From Neoceratodus forsteri (taxonomy: Eukaryota; Chordata; Ceratodontiformes; Ceratodontidae), in assembly GCA_016271365.2 (NCBI GenBank), contig JADMNL010000028.1, forward strand, positions 102,341,001-102,405,000: a stretch of DNA of 64,000 nucleotides, read 5' to 3'. The notes beneath the pieces are model-generated. The model searched no databases. It worked only from the letters and a program-made list of their open reading frames with translations, and was not told where the DNA came from. A program made the position numbers and the translations under genes. Shown here piece by piece: positions 1 through 12,765 of the stretch (positions are counted from its first letter, which is position 1; each line of letters starts with the position of its first letter).

Positions 1-640
1 GGGAAAGGCGTAGAAGAGGCCCGGGTCCACGGCCTCAAGAAGGCATCCCCCCTGCAGCGAGCCCTGCTGAGGGGGGCGGGCATGGAACAGTCTCAGCTTG
101 GCATTCTCCCTGGAGGCAAACAGGTCCACCTGAGGCGTGCCCCAGTGGGAGAAGAGATCTTGTACTACCTCCGGCAGGAGAGACCACTCGTGAGACGCAG
201 CCCCTATCCGGCTTAGGGCATCGGCCAGGGTGTTGGAGGCTCCTGCCACGTGAATGGCTAGGAGATCTGCCTCCAGGCTGCGCATGAGGGACCATATGCG
301 GAGAGCTTCCTTGCATAACAGTATGGAGCGTGTCTCGCCCTGGCGGTTTAGATAGTACATGGTCGTGGTATTGTCCATCTGGACCTGAACCACTTGACCC
401 CGTAGAAATGGAGCGAAGGTGGTGAGAGCTAGGTGGACCGCTCAGAGCTCCAGCAGGTTGATATGGCATCGGGACTCCCGAGGGGACCAGAGGCAGTGCG
501 CTCTGTGCTCCCCCAGATGGGCACCCCAACCCATCAGAGATGCATCGGTCGATAGAGAGACTGTCGGCTCGGGGCGGACGAACGGGATGCCCTCCTGCAG
601 ATGTGCCGGAACGGTCCACCACTGGAGAGCATTCCACATC
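1..640 (-). pseudogene. DIRS copy A RNase H domain (partial)
   Basis: The domain would remove RNA from the RNA-DNA hybrid during reverse transcription. Around 530-560 the minus strand reads TDASLMGWGAHLG, with the first catalytic aspartate. A glutamate follows in LLEL near 445-455, an aspartate in MDNTTTMYYLN near 355-385, and a final aspartate in ASNTLADALSR near 205-240. A TGA stop interrupts the frame near 440, just after LLEL. Related copies have an arginine codon in this neighbourhood, so C-to-T decay of a CGA codon is likely. The downstream linker and recombinase lie before position 1. Confidence 0.85.
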
Positions 641-649
641 TCCTGGGTC

Positions 650-1676
650 ACTGTCACGGGCTGGTCCAACGGATCGCAGTGTTGTGACCACTGGCTGGCC
701 AGTCCCCACTGAAGGGGACGCATGTACCAGCGGACCCAACGGACCACGCTGGTGCAGGCCGCCATGAGGCCCAGGAGGCGCAGGAAGTCCCGGCAGGGCG
801 CGATTGCCCAACCAGAAATGATTGGGCAAAGGAGGAAAGAACCTCGGCCCTATCCGCCGGGAGCCGAGCTCTGGCTCGAAGAGAGTCGAGCTCTGCCCCG
901 ATGAAGAGTATCACCTGCTTCGGCACGAGTTCCGACTTGGCCTCGTTGATGAAGAGGCCAATCTGAGAGCAAACCTGGAGGGCCAGATCACTGGACTGCT
1001 CCACCTCTGCTCTGGAGGGGGCTGCAATCAGCCAGTCGTCCAGGTAGGGGTACACCCAGACCCTTCAACGCCGCAGGAATGCTGTCACCACTGCCATGCA
1101 TTTGGTGAAGACCCTGGGAGCTAGAGAGAGGCCAAAGGGCATGGCCCGGAATTCGTAAAGGGATCCCTCCGCTCTGAAGCAGAGGAATCTCTGATGAGAC
1201 GGATGGATCGGGACGTGAAAGAACGCGTCCTGGAGGTCCAGGGAACAGAACCACACGCCTCGTTCCAAGGATGGGGTTATCTGAGCCAGAAGTGACCATC
1301 CTGAAGGTCTGAGACCTTAGGAACCTGTTCAGGTCGAGGATGGGGCGCCAGCCCCCATCCATTTTGGGACCAGGAAATACCTGGACACAAACCCCAGGTC
1401 TAGAGGAGGATCCGCCACCTTCCTGATCACCTCTTTCTCGAGGAGCAGGGCACTATCGGCTTGGCGGGCTGACAGCGAGGCTTCGGACCCCGTGGCCCCA
1501 CCCCAGGGGGAGACTGCTCGAAAGGGAGGGGTCTGCTCGAATTCCAGAGGCAGGCCCTTTCCTACCAACTCCAACACCCAACGGTCCGTGGTGATAGCAG
1601 ACCAGGCGGAAAGGAAGTGGCGGAGCCGTCCACCCACAGGGGGGCCAGGAAAGGGTGACGAGGTTGGGGGCGACAC
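650..1676 (-). pseudogene. DIRS copy A reverse transcriptase domain
   Basis: The domain starts near 1,676 after a GGRLRHFLSAWSAIT segment. It continues through SRYFLVPK (about 1,370-1,395), the motif A region SLDLQDAFFHVPI (about 1,210-1,250) and the motif B region MPFGLSLAPRVF (about 1,105-1,145). The catalytic box YLDDWLI lies near 1,030-1,050. Motif A and YLDD carry the metal-binding aspartates. The copy is broken: a frameshift separates RPILDL near 1,340 from the motif A frame, and an in-frame TGA precedes the YLDD box by a few codons, near 1,065. Copy C has a stop at the same site. A conserved FIGAELDS segment at about 900 links it to RNase H. Confidence 0.88.
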
Positions 1677-1819
1677 CCCTCAACCCGTCACTGGGCAGGT
1701 TTGGAGGAAGAACCGGCCGAGGGACCTCCTGGGCCTTTACCTTGCTTCCTGCTGGAGGAAGCCGCCGGCCTGGGTTTGGGACGTCAAGCGTGAGCCTGCT
1801 GGCCCTGTTGCTGGTGCTG

Positions 1820-3977
1820 TTAGGCCGGTCGTGCTGCAGGGGCCGAAGGACAAAAGATCTTATGCTGTTGTTGACGGCGGCCTTTGTCTCTCTGGGCAGA
1901 GGTGACCGAGTCCAGAGTGGCATTGGACTTTTCGATCCACTGGAGGTGTCCCACCACTCCAGGGCCGAAGAGGTCAGTCCCCAAGAAGGGGACGTCCGCC
2001 AACTTGTGCTGGGTATCCGCCGTGAAGGTAGATATCCTCAGCCACGCCCTGCGGCGCATGGCCACCGCGGCCGCTACTGACCTGGCACAGGAATCACCTA
2101 TGTCCAGAGCAGTCAAACTGCTGCTTCGCCACCGTCCTAGCCTGGTCCCGCACCTGACGGACCGTGGTCTGCAGGTCGGCCGGGAGATGAGGGACAACCT
2201 CATCCAGGGAGCCCATGAGGGCGTGGGAGAAGTGTGCCAACAGCACGGCCGAGCTGGCCTGTCGGAGGCCGAGGGAGGATGCAGCGTACACCTTGCGCCT
2301 GGCAAAGTCCAGCTTTCTGGACTCTGTCGGGGGGCTTATCCACGTCCCGAGTGTTTCTGGAATGCCGGAAGACGCTATCGGTGACTAACCCCTCGGCAGA
2401 GGGGTGCTCCGAGAAACCGGGCAAAGAGCCGGTAGGGACCGCATACTACCTGGCCATCCTGGCCGAGGGCGCAGGACAGGAAGCAGGCCGCTGCCAAAGC
2501 TCCAAGGCTGGGCCGACAATAGCCTCAGCCACAGGGAAGGCATCTGTGGGTGAATCCCCTCGGTCCAGTATCTCCGTCAGGGGATACTTGGCCCATTTGG
2601 ACACGGGCTCGAGCTGCATCCCGGTGGACTCAGATGAGTCGAAGCAGACCCGTGAAGGACGATGGGCTATCGTCCAATGACTGGCCCCCAGAGGACTCCA
2701 GGTCGACCTGCCTGGAGAACAGGGAGGAGTCGTCATCGGACTCCGAAGAGCTGCCTCGGGCCTGAGCCACCCTCCACCTGCAGAGGACGGTCGGGAGTGA
2801 CGGTGACCGACAACCTCTGGGGCAGGCCATGACCCGACCGAGAATCCTTGGTCGGTGCCCCAGACTTCGGTTGTGGAGGCAGAGGTTCCACCACAATGGA
2901 GGAGCAGCTAGTTTCGGCCAAACAACCGGCCCAGAAATGGGCATCTCCACTGCGGCGAGCGGTTGCTTCGGCCGTTCGGGCGACAGTCACTTGATGGCCG
3001 GGGGATGAATTGGAGTCAATTTACTCCTGGACATCAGTAACTGCTGCCACATAAGCTCCTCGTAATGCCGACGCAATTTACGTCGAAGCCTCTCCTTGTC
3101 CGAGGAGGGTGACGAGGAGGAACGGTGTCGCCGCTTACTTTGGTACTGAGACAGAGACCGCCGATGTCGTCGGAAACGGCTTGACCGAGATGAAGTCCGA
3201 GACAGAGACCCTCGGGGTGACCGAGGGCGGGCCTGGGAAGGGGAGGGGGACACCCGCTCTTCCCTCGGCTCGGGCACTTTAGCCGGGGACTGCCGCCCCG
3301 AAGGCGCAGGCAGATCCTCTGTCTCCACCGGGGGAACCAGCGAAGGGTTGTCGGCTTCACCAGCCGACAACCCGTCCCAACGGGTTGAGGAATATCTCGA
3401 CTGCGCCGACGGGAGTCTTGGCAGGCTGGCTTGACGGGGACACGGTGAACTCGACCGGAAGTAGACGGTCGGCTGTCTGGGGAAGGAGACCTCTGCCGCT
3501 CCCACGAACGCCGACGGTGGGACTTACCCTTCGACTCCTTCTTGGGCCGAGAGGAATGTCCCGATGGCCCCTCTCCCTTCGTAGAAAGGGACTGACAAAG
3601 CTCCTTGAACGAAGCCGAGCACGAGGAACTCAGACAGAGCGGGATAAATGCCGCGGTCGAGGAGGAGGAAGATGCGGCCTGGGCCGCCTCCTCCTCGAGG
3701 GCGATCATATGCTCGAGCTGCTCAGCCGAGCCAGCCGCCGGACACCGCCCAACGAGCCTCTTTGGATTTTACCGGCAGGTAACGCTTCTCGGGGCGCCCG
3801 AGCTTCAAATCGGGCAGCGCGATCCTCCAGGACGGTGGCCGAGAAAGAGCGGCACAACTCGCAGGCCTGCGGGTCGTGGTCTAGGCCTAGGCAGTAGACG
3901 CACGTGGAGTGCGGATCCGTCCTGGACATCTTCTGCCCGCAAGGGCACCTCCGAAAGCCGGGGATCGATTTGTCCAT
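1820..3977 (-). pseudogene. DIRS copy A gag
   Basis: This is the structural (nucleocapsid-like) gene. I place the start at the ATG at 3,977, which gives MDKSIPGF and then a Cys/His cluster (CPCG, DPHSTCVYCLG, DHDPQACELC). The frame is open upstream to 4,346, but that stretch is terminal repeat. The middle is basic and serine/arginine-rich (about 3,030-3,500). The C-terminal half has segments shared with copies B, C and F: EAIVGPALELWQRPASCPA near 2,460-2,530 and a TQHKLADVPFLGTDLFGPGV region near 1,950-2,030. The gene is spread over several frames, so it is a pseudogene. The exact border with the reverse transcriptase is uncertain. Confidence 0.82.
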
Positions 3978-4084
3978 TGCAGCCGCGAGGGATAATGAAG
4001 ACTGAAGTTTAGAAAACTTCAAAACTAGTTTCGGACGAACCGAAGAGTTAAGATCCAGTCTAAAACGCACAGCGCTAAGGAGGG

Positions 4085-4250
4085 AACCTGAGCTTCCAAG
4101 CGGTAAGGAAGATCTGGCGTCATGGGGCGGAGCTGAGAGTTTTACCACCTGGGTGGGTGGGAGGAGCCAACTTGAAGACCTTCCGGCAAGATTTAAAGTG
4201 GCAAGGAACCTGCCAATAAGTGTGGATGAACAACATATCCATGTCCCTAG
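4085..4250 (-). repeat. DIRS copy A 5' inverted terminal repeat
   Basis: The sequence before gag resembles the equivalent end of copy B (9,690-9,839) and copy C (about 29,000-29,158): a GGTGGGTGGGAGGAGCC core, then CTTGAAGACCTTCCGGCAAG, then AGTGTGGATGAACAACATAT and a terminal CCCTAG at 4,250. In intact elements the outer bases are complementary to half of the ICR. The inner border is approximate. Confidence 0.75.
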
Positions 4251-4261
4251 AACCTGTTTTT

Positions 4262-4320
4262 CTAGGAGTGTGGATAAGTTGTTCATCCACACGCTCACTG
4301 GCAGACTCCTAGCAGTTCTC
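4262..4320 (-). repeat. Half of a DIRS internal complementary region (copy B)
   Basis: The plus strand from 4,262 reads CTAGGAGTGTGGATAAGTTG and continues with GTTCATCCACACG. This is the inverted complement of B's outer 5' end at 9,800-9,839. In DIRS elements the ICR templates circle closure and has two halves, one for each end. Only the half specific to the 5' end remains. Confidence 0.78.
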
Positions 4321-4399
4321 CGGGAGGAAGGAGGCAAGGCGCACACCCCCTACTCAGGGAACAGAGACTGGAGAACTGAGGCCCCAAAACCAGCACCCC

Positions 4400-5530
4400 G
4401 GCGTGACTCAAGGTCGATATGTTAGTAGGTGATGAAGGTGTTTGCTGACTTCCAGGTAGCAGCCCGACAGATTTCCTGGATAGGGATGTCCCTGGAAGCA
4501 GCCACCGATGCAGCAGTATGGCAGGCAGAATGAGCTCTTACCCCTCTGGGAAGCTCCTTGCCCACCAACTCGTAGCACAGACCTATGCATGATGTAATCC
4601 ATCTAGCAATAATCTGTTTGGCTGCTGGTCTGCCAGAAGTGGCTTCAGCGTAGGTGACAAACAGCTGGCGAACCTCTCCACAAACTTCCGCCGTCCTCTC
4701 CTTGTAATAGGAGGGAGCACATCTCAGGTCCAAAGTATGGAGCCTGTACTCTGCCTGAGGTGTAATTAGGGTAGTATACCAGCAGAGTTAACATCTGGTT
4801 AAGGTGAAACGGACATCACCTTCGGAAGGAATTTCGGGTGGGGACGTAGGACAACCTTGTCGCTGTGGAAGACCAGATAAGGGGAGTCCATCGAAAGTGA
4901 TTGGAACGTCCCTGTCCTTCTGGCAAACATGCTAGCCACCAGGAAAGCAGTCTTCCACGACAAGCGTGACAGGGCACACTTGTGCATTGGTTCAAATGGC
5001 TTGCTCATGAGCTTTGCCACTACCAGCAGAAGATACCATGGAGGTGGAGGTTCATGCACCAGAGAGGATATGTGATCCAGGCCTTTGAAAAAGTGCCCGA
5101 CCACTGTCTCCTGAGCCGTCGGTTGACCGGCCCGCACTTGATAAGCAGAGATGGCTGCCAGGTGCACGAAGAGTCGATGACCGTAGACCTCCTTTGGAGA
5201 GGGACCAAAGGTAGTCGAGAATGTTACCCACTGGGCAGGATAAAGGGTCTAGCCCCTTGCTCTGACACCAAATGGAAAACCTTTTCCATTTGAAGGCATA
5301 ACATTTCCTGGTCGATTCCTTTCTGGATGCCTCCACCACAGTGTAGACATCTTCGGAAAGACCCAAAGCCTGGAACTCTAGCCGCTCAGGTACCAGGCTG
5401 TGAGGTGCAGGGATTGAAGGTCCGGATGGAATACCTTCCCTTGATTGAGAGATATCAGGTCCGGGTGTGTGCAAAGCCGCTCCAGGGGCCTGCTGCTGAG
5501 GCTGGGGAGATCTGGATACCAGAACTGGCA
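4400..5530 (-). pseudogene. DIRS copy B tyrosine recombinase
   Basis: The enzyme would integrate the circular DIRS DNA. The N-terminal core-binding part is seen near 5,230-5,370 (ASRKESTRKCYAFKWKRFS, ILDYLWSLS), followed by HLAAISAY near 5,140-5,165. The first catalytic arginine lies in FARRTG near 4,915-4,935. The C-terminal part (4,422-4,733) has AHSACHTAAS where the family has H-x-x-R, so the second arginine is a cysteine here. The catalytic tyrosine, expected right after TFITY near 4,425, is a TAA stop. There are also frameshifts near 5,170 and between 4,733 and 4,799. The enzyme is dead. Confidence 0.87.
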
Positions 5531-5574
5531 CGGCCAGTCTGGGGCTACCAGGATCACCTTTGCCTTGTCCCTCC

Positions 5575-6250
5575 TCACCTTGAGGAGCACCTGTGGATCA
5601 AGGGAAATGGAGGGAAGGCGTAGAGGAGGCCTGGGGTCCACGGCCTCGAGAAAGCATCCCCCTGCAGTGAGCCCTGCTGAGGGGGGCGGGCATGAAACAG
5701 CCTCACCTGGGAGTTTTCCCTGGAGACAAACAGGTCCACCATTGGTTTGCCCCAGTGGGAGAACAGTCTGTAAACTATCTCTGGATGGAGAGACCACTTA
5801 TGGGATGTCTGGCCTAAACGGCTGAGAGCATCTGCCAGATGGTTTGAGGCTCCTGCCACATGGATGGCTAGGAGATCTGCCTCTAGCCATCTCATGAGGG
5901 TCCAGATGCAGATCGCCTCCTTGCGCAGCAGACAGGAGTGCATGCGGCCCTGTTTGTTGAGGTAGTACATGGTCGTGGTATTGTCCGTCTGGACTTGAAC
6001 CACTTGACCCCGGAGCTGAGGAGCGAATGCTGACAGTGCCAGTCTGACTGCTCCGGGCTCCAACAGCTTGATGTGGCATCGGGAGTCCAGTGCCCGTGGG
6101 TCCTGTCATTCCCCATATGGGCTCCCCAGCCCTTGAGAGAGGCATCGGTCGTGAGGACAACAGTCGGTTTGGGACGGACAAACGGGATCCCATCCTGCAA
6201 CCGGTCTGGGGCGATCCACCATTGGAAAGCGTCCCACATCTTCTGGGTTA
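5575..6250 (-). pseudogene. DIRS copy B RNase H domain
   Basis: The first part is in one frame (TTDASLKGWGAHMGN near 6,110-6,155) and the rest in another (5,575-6,063), with VRLALSAFAP, QTDNTTTMYYLN and ASNHLADALSR. The four acidic positions of RNase H are present, but a frameshift near 6,060-6,100 separates the first from the others. A proline-rich linker to the recombinase follows in further frames. Confidence 0.85.
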
Positions 6251-7230
6251 CAGTGATCAGCTGGTCGAAATGACCATGGCACTGAGTCCACTGGGCATCC
6301 ACAGCTCCCACTGAAGGGGGCGCACGTGCAACCGGGCCCAACAGACCACTGAGGGGCACACCGCCATGTAATCCAGAAGGCGCAGGAAGTCCCGGGCAGG
6401 GTGCAAGTGCCCAACCAGAAATGACTGTGCAAAGGAGGAAAGAACCTCCGCCCTGTCCGCCGGGAGCCAAGCTCTGGCTTGACAAGAGTCGAGTTCTGCC
6501 CCGATGAAGCCCATCACTTGAGAAGACACGAGTTCCAACTTGGCCTCGTCGATCAGGGGCCAAGTCGAGAGCAGGTTTGGAGAGCCAGGTCCCTGGACCT
6601 CTCCACCTCCTGTTGGGTGGAACCTACTAGGAGCCAATCATCGCGGTAAGGGTAAATTCTGCCCCCCTAGACGCCAGAGATGGGCTGCCACCACTGTAAT
6701 GCACTGGGTGAAGACCCATGGGGCTGATGACAGGCCGAGTGGCATGGCTCGGAACTCGTACAGGGTCCCTTTGACCCTGAAGTGGAGAAACCGATGATGG
6801 GACGGACGGATTGGGACATGAAAGAAAGTGTCCTGCAGATCCAGTGAACAGAACCACATTTCACTCCAAGGATGGTATCATCTGGGACAGAGTGACCATC
6901 CGAGAGGTGCGTGACCGGAGTTATTGATTCAAGTCGTGCAGATCTAGAATGTGGCGCCAGCCCCTCGTCCGCTTGAGCACCAGGAAGTACCTGGAGACAA
7001 AGCCTGGGTCTGCTGGAGGATCCGCCACTGGAGCTACTGCCTCCTTGAGGAAGAGCTCAGCGATGTCGTCTCGAAGAACCGACTGGGTCTGAGCGGATAT
7101 TCTTTCCTCCCAAGGGGCACGGGCTCAGATTGGAGGGTACTGCTTGAATTCCAGAGGCAGTCCCAACCGACCACTTCGTGAACCCACCTGTCCGAAGTGA
7201 CAACGGACCAGGCAGAAAGGAAGTGGTGAA
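6250..7230 (-). pseudogene. DIRS copy B reverse transcriptase domain
   Basis: Motif A (SLDLQDTFFHVPI) and motif B (MPLGLSSAPWVF) are read in one frame at 6,638-6,859. The catalytic box follows in the next frame near 6,625-6,650 and reads YRDDW instead of YLDDW. Then come LVSSQVMGFIGAELDS (about 6,490-6,530) and ADRAEVLSSFAQSFLVG. The leading LSAWSVVTSDRWVHEVV segment lies near 7,170-7,220. At least one indel separates motif B from the catalytic box. Confidence 0.85.
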
Positions 7231-9570
7231 GCCAGCCCCCCACAGGAGGACCCAGAGCTGGCATGATGGGAAAGGGGGTGGCAACCCCTGCCCCATCACT
7301 GAGCAGGCTTGGAGGAGGCTCCAGGACCTGAGCCAGGGTCCGGGCTTGGGCCAAGGGTGCCAAGCTTGAGCCTGCTGCTGATGCTGGTGCTGCTGTCCAC
7401 CTTTAAAGGAGGACTGCTGAGCCGCAGGGGAAGAGTGCTGAAAAGGTTTCTTTTTCTTCTGTTGGTTCTTGCCTGAAGAACCCTTGGCAGAAGAAGCATC
7501 CAAGGTGGCACAGGACTGCTCAATGCACTGAAGGTGACCGGCCACTCCTGGGCCGAACAAGTCTGTCCCAAGGAAGGGCATGTCAGCTAATTTGTGCTGG
7601 GTATTCGCCGGAAAGGAGAAGAGCGTCAGCCAAGCCCTGCGACGAGAGGCAACTGCAGCAGCCATCGAGCGGGCACGCGAATCCCCAATGTCTAGGGCCG
7701 TCTGAAGCTGCTGTTTGTCAACAGCTCGGCCCTGATCCCGGACTTGCTTGATTATGGTCTGCATGTCCGTGGGGAGATGTGGGAGGACTTCATCTAACAA
7801 CCCCAGAAGGGCGTGAGAGAAGTGTGCCATGACGACGGCCGAACTTGGCTGACGAAGGCCCAAGGATGAAGCCACACAGACCTTCCTGGCCGAACGGTCC
7901 AAAAGTTTGGATTCTTTATCAGGAGGTCGGTCAGTGTCGGCAAAACTGCCAGTACACCTGAACACAGAGGCGGCCACCAGGCTCTCGGTCAAAGGGTGCT
8001 CTGTGAACCCCACAAAGGACCCCATGGGCACCGCGTACTTGTGAGCCATGCGGGCAGACTGTGCTGGACAAGAGGCAGGACGCTGCGAAAGTTCTAGGGC
8101 TGGGCCAACAATGGCCTCAGCCTTAGGAAAAGCCTCCGTCGGGGTATCCCCTCTCTTAAGGATGTCCGTAAGAGGAAACACCGCCTTTTTCTGGATTGGC
8201 TCCAGGGGCAAGCCTGTAGATTCAGAGATGAGGCGAAGGATCCCTTGAAAAGACGAGAGACCTTCCTCTGTCCCTAAGCCAATGGTCGACTCATCGTCCC
8301 CTGGATGTGAGTGCAAGTCGGTGACATCCAAATTAGAGGAATCCAGGTACAAGAGCCTACTGCCCAGGTCACACTCAACCCGAGGGTGGTCCGGGGTGAC
8401 CATAACCAACAATCGCCAGGGAAGCCTGATGTCTAGTCTGCGTTCCTTGGAAAGAGCCCCTCCCACAGGCTATTTGGGAGGCGGTTCCACCACAGTCGGT
8501 GGAGAGGCCGTTTTGGGCCAAACCGGTACTTTTGCCGGCTCCGCGGTCTGAGGAACTGATTTGATCAGCTCTGAGGGAGTCTGCTCCTGCCTAGGAGGCT
8601 AAAGCCAAGTAATGGCCAGTGTAGAAGCCGGGGTGGGCGTGTGCCCAGACAAAATCAGCTGCTGCCACATGAGGTCCTTGTAGCGCCAGAGTTTCCACCG
8701 GAGCCTCTCCTCATCCGAGGAGGACGAGGACGACCGATAGCGTTGCCTCTTTTTAGAGTGTTTATGGCTCTTCTTGGCCTTTCGGAGGAGGGGGTCCAAG
8801 ACCTCGGTCGCTCGGGAGACACGAGCGGAACCAGTGATTTCCCAGTGTCAGGGACCACTTCTTCAATCAGAGTCCCAGCAGGCGGAGTCTCGTCATCTGG
8901 GAAAAAAGACAAACTGGGTGTTCGATCGAGGGAATCATCGACCAGAGTTGCGATATCGGATCGATCACGATCTCAACCTCATCGACAGATAATTCAGTCG
9001 ACTGACCAGAAGACAAAACCAAAAATCCAGCAACTGAAGAAGTGATCTCCACCGAAGTCGAGACTGCATGCTCTCAGGACTGAGATCTTTCCCGCTCCCA
9101 AGAACATCTCCGTCGTGACGAAGATGCACCCGGGTCCTTCTCCCGCATACGGGATCGAGAGGAGTGCGAGCCCACAGGCGCCTCTCCCTTGGTAGGGAGA
9201 GACTGGCACAACCCCTGGAAGGAGCCCAGATTGAGTGGAACGAAAGAGCTCCGAGAGGAATCCGCAGCGCGAGCTGCTTCCTCCTCGAACAACTGCATGC
9301 GCTCCAACTGCTTGGCAGATCCCACAGCCACAGAAACCCCCCCACCGAGCCTCTTTGGATTTCACCAGAGGATTCCTCTTCTCCAGCCTCCCCAGCTTCA
9401 GGCGCGCGAGACGGTGTCATGGACGTTGGGATGAAAAGACAAACAGACTGCATGAAGAGGTGTCATGGTCAACACCGAGGCAGTAGACGCACGTGGTGTG
9501 TGGATCAGTGCGCAACATCATCTGGCTGCATGTGCACAGACGAAATCTGGGTGGAAGACTTGTCTTCCAT
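7230..9570 (-). pseudogene. DIRS copy B gag, with the longest open frame in the window
   Basis: The frame at 7,057-8,466 is open for 469 codons and covers the C-terminal half of gag, then runs out of frame into the reverse transcriptase leader. It contains EAIVGPALELSQRPASCPA (about 8,070-8,125), ALDIGDSRARSMAAAVASRR (about 7,640-7,700), TQHKLADMPFLGTDLFGPGV (about 7,540-7,600) and a glutamine/histidine-rich tail (GGQQHQHQQQ near 7,385-7,415). The likely start is the ATG at 9,570; after a one-base shift the Cys/His cluster follows (RLCTCSQMML, DPHTTCVYCLGVDHD) near 9,460-9,540. The N-terminal half is fragmented over other frames. Confidence 0.85.
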
Positions 9571-9689
9571 AATCGAATCGACAAACTTGCGATCGCTAAC
9601 GCGAGTAATGCGAATTTTCGGTCAAACCGAAGGTCTTAAAGCCAGGGCCTACGAAATGCGTGAGCATGAGGGAAGCAACCTGAATCTTC

Positions 9690-9839
9690 CAGCGGAAAAG
9701 AACATCTGGCATCATGGGGCGCAGCAGAGGTATACACCACCCAGGTGGGTGGGAGGAGCCAGCTTGAAGACTTCCAGTGAGATTTAAAGTGGAAGGGGAC
9801 ATGCCAAAGTGTGGATGAACAACATATCCATGCTCCTAG
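9690..9839 (-). repeat. DIRS copy B 5' inverted terminal repeat
   Basis: It carries the family core GGTGGGTGGGAGGAGCC at about 9,745-9,762, then AGTGTGGATGAACAACATAT and the terminal CTCCTAG at 9,833-9,839. To the right is unrelated intron. Inner border approximate. Confidence 0.75.
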
Positions 9840-11941
<2,102 letters not shown>

Positions 11942-12054
11942 TCAGCTGAGAAACTGATCTGCTGCCAGAGGGAGCGTAACAACACTACAGAGAGTTTGAA
12001 CATTCTGAAGTGTGATCACCAGGGTTAACAACTCAGGGCTGATATGATGCAACC

Positions 12055-12450
12055 TGTAAGACAGGACAGAGAGGGGGGACATGATTGGTACATTCAAGTA
12101 CTTGAAAGGGATAAATAAAGTTGATAAGGAGAGTCTCTTTAAGCTGAGTGGCAACCATATCACAAGGGGGCACAGTCTTAAGCTGGAGGGTGGAAGGTTT
12201 AGGAGGGAGGTCAGGAAGCACTTCTTCACAGAGAGGGTGGTGGACACTTGGAATGCGCTCCCAGAAGGTGTCATCTCGTTGAATACTGTGGGCAGCTTTC
12301 AGAGAGGCTGGGATAGGCATAGGGGGATGGTAAGAAGCCTGGGTAGGGAGGATGAGAACAGTGGGGAGGGAGGGAAAGGACATTAGCTCAAGTTGTGGAC
12401 CCTGCAATTTGAGCAGACTTGATAAACCAAATGACCTCCTTCTGCTGGCT
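12055..12450 (+). mobile_element. CR1/L2-type LINE, 3' end of ORF2
   Basis: The plus strand keeps the C-terminal part of a non-LTR reverse transcriptase ORF: IGTFKYLKGINKV, ITRGHSLKLEGGRFRREVRK, HFFTERVVDTWNALPEGV (12,081-12,386), ending in a stop and a short 3' region with AAATGACCTCCTTCTGCTGG. The same protein tail appears in the CR1 copies at 29.6 and 49.7 kb. It is 5'-truncated, as is usual for LINEs. Confidence 0.85.
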
Positions 12451-12569
12451 TCTTGGTATGTTCACTTGTATACTCTTGTTGCTAGAATCTATGATATAGC
12501 TCTGAAATATGTCCCGGTTTTAAGATCTATGTCCATTTTAAGGGTCATGGCTCACATCTAGGTCTGATA

Positions 12570-12765
12570 CAGTACAGTTACATAGCCAAATGGTCAGAAC
12601 ACCAAGTTGTGAACCTGGAGGCCCAGTAGATCTGGGTTTGAATCCCACCACTTGTGTACTCCGTGACCCCAAGCAAGACATTTCATATCCCTGTGATCTT
12701 GAGATGCACCTGGAAACAAGCTTCAGTTTAGTGTGCCTTCTTCTGGCCAAACATTATGTTACATA
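12570..12765 (+). mobile_element. tRNA-derived CORE-type SINE
   Basis: A tRNA-like head has a B-box-like GGGTTTGAATCCCACC near 12,634. The core resembles MIR (TGTGTACTCCGTGACCCCAA, then GCAAGACATTTC), and the tail has GCACCTGGAAACAAGCTTCA. It matches the copies at 39.8 kb and 40.1 kb in the same order. Confidence 0.7.

Larger units (their letters stand above)
1..4250 (-). mobile_element. DIRS retrotransposon copy A, 3' part outside window
   Basis: Reading the minus strand from 4,250 downward, the order is 5' inverted terminal repeat, gag, reverse transcriptase, RNase H; the window ends before the tyrosine recombinase. The order and the motifs (a YLDD catalytic box, an RNase H with GWGAHLG, a gag Cys/His cluster) are those of vertebrate DIRS elements, which integrate by a tyrosine recombinase and make no target duplication. 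The coding parts jump between frames and carry stops, so the copy is dead. Its 5' end abuts copy B in the same orientation. It is close to copy C in sequence and belongs to the same family. Confidence 0.9.
4262..9839 (-). mobile_element. DIRS retrotransposon copy B, 3' terminus missing
   Basis: On the minus strand: 5' terminal repeat (9,839 to about 9,690), gag, reverse transcriptase, RNase H, tyrosine recombinase, then half of an ICR. The 3' terminal repeat and the other ICR half are absent; copy A begins there instead. The retained ICR half (CTAGGAGTGTGG from 4,262) matches this copy's own 5' end (complement of CTCCTAG at 9,833-9,839) better than copy A's end, which supports assigning it to B. 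All genes have frameshifts or stops. It is a somewhat diverged member of the A/C family. Confidence 0.9.

Noticed and set aside
35..829. 264-codon minus-strand frame
   Set aside because: It is a shadow of the RNase H region of copy A; the motif-bearing frame is a different one with a stop.
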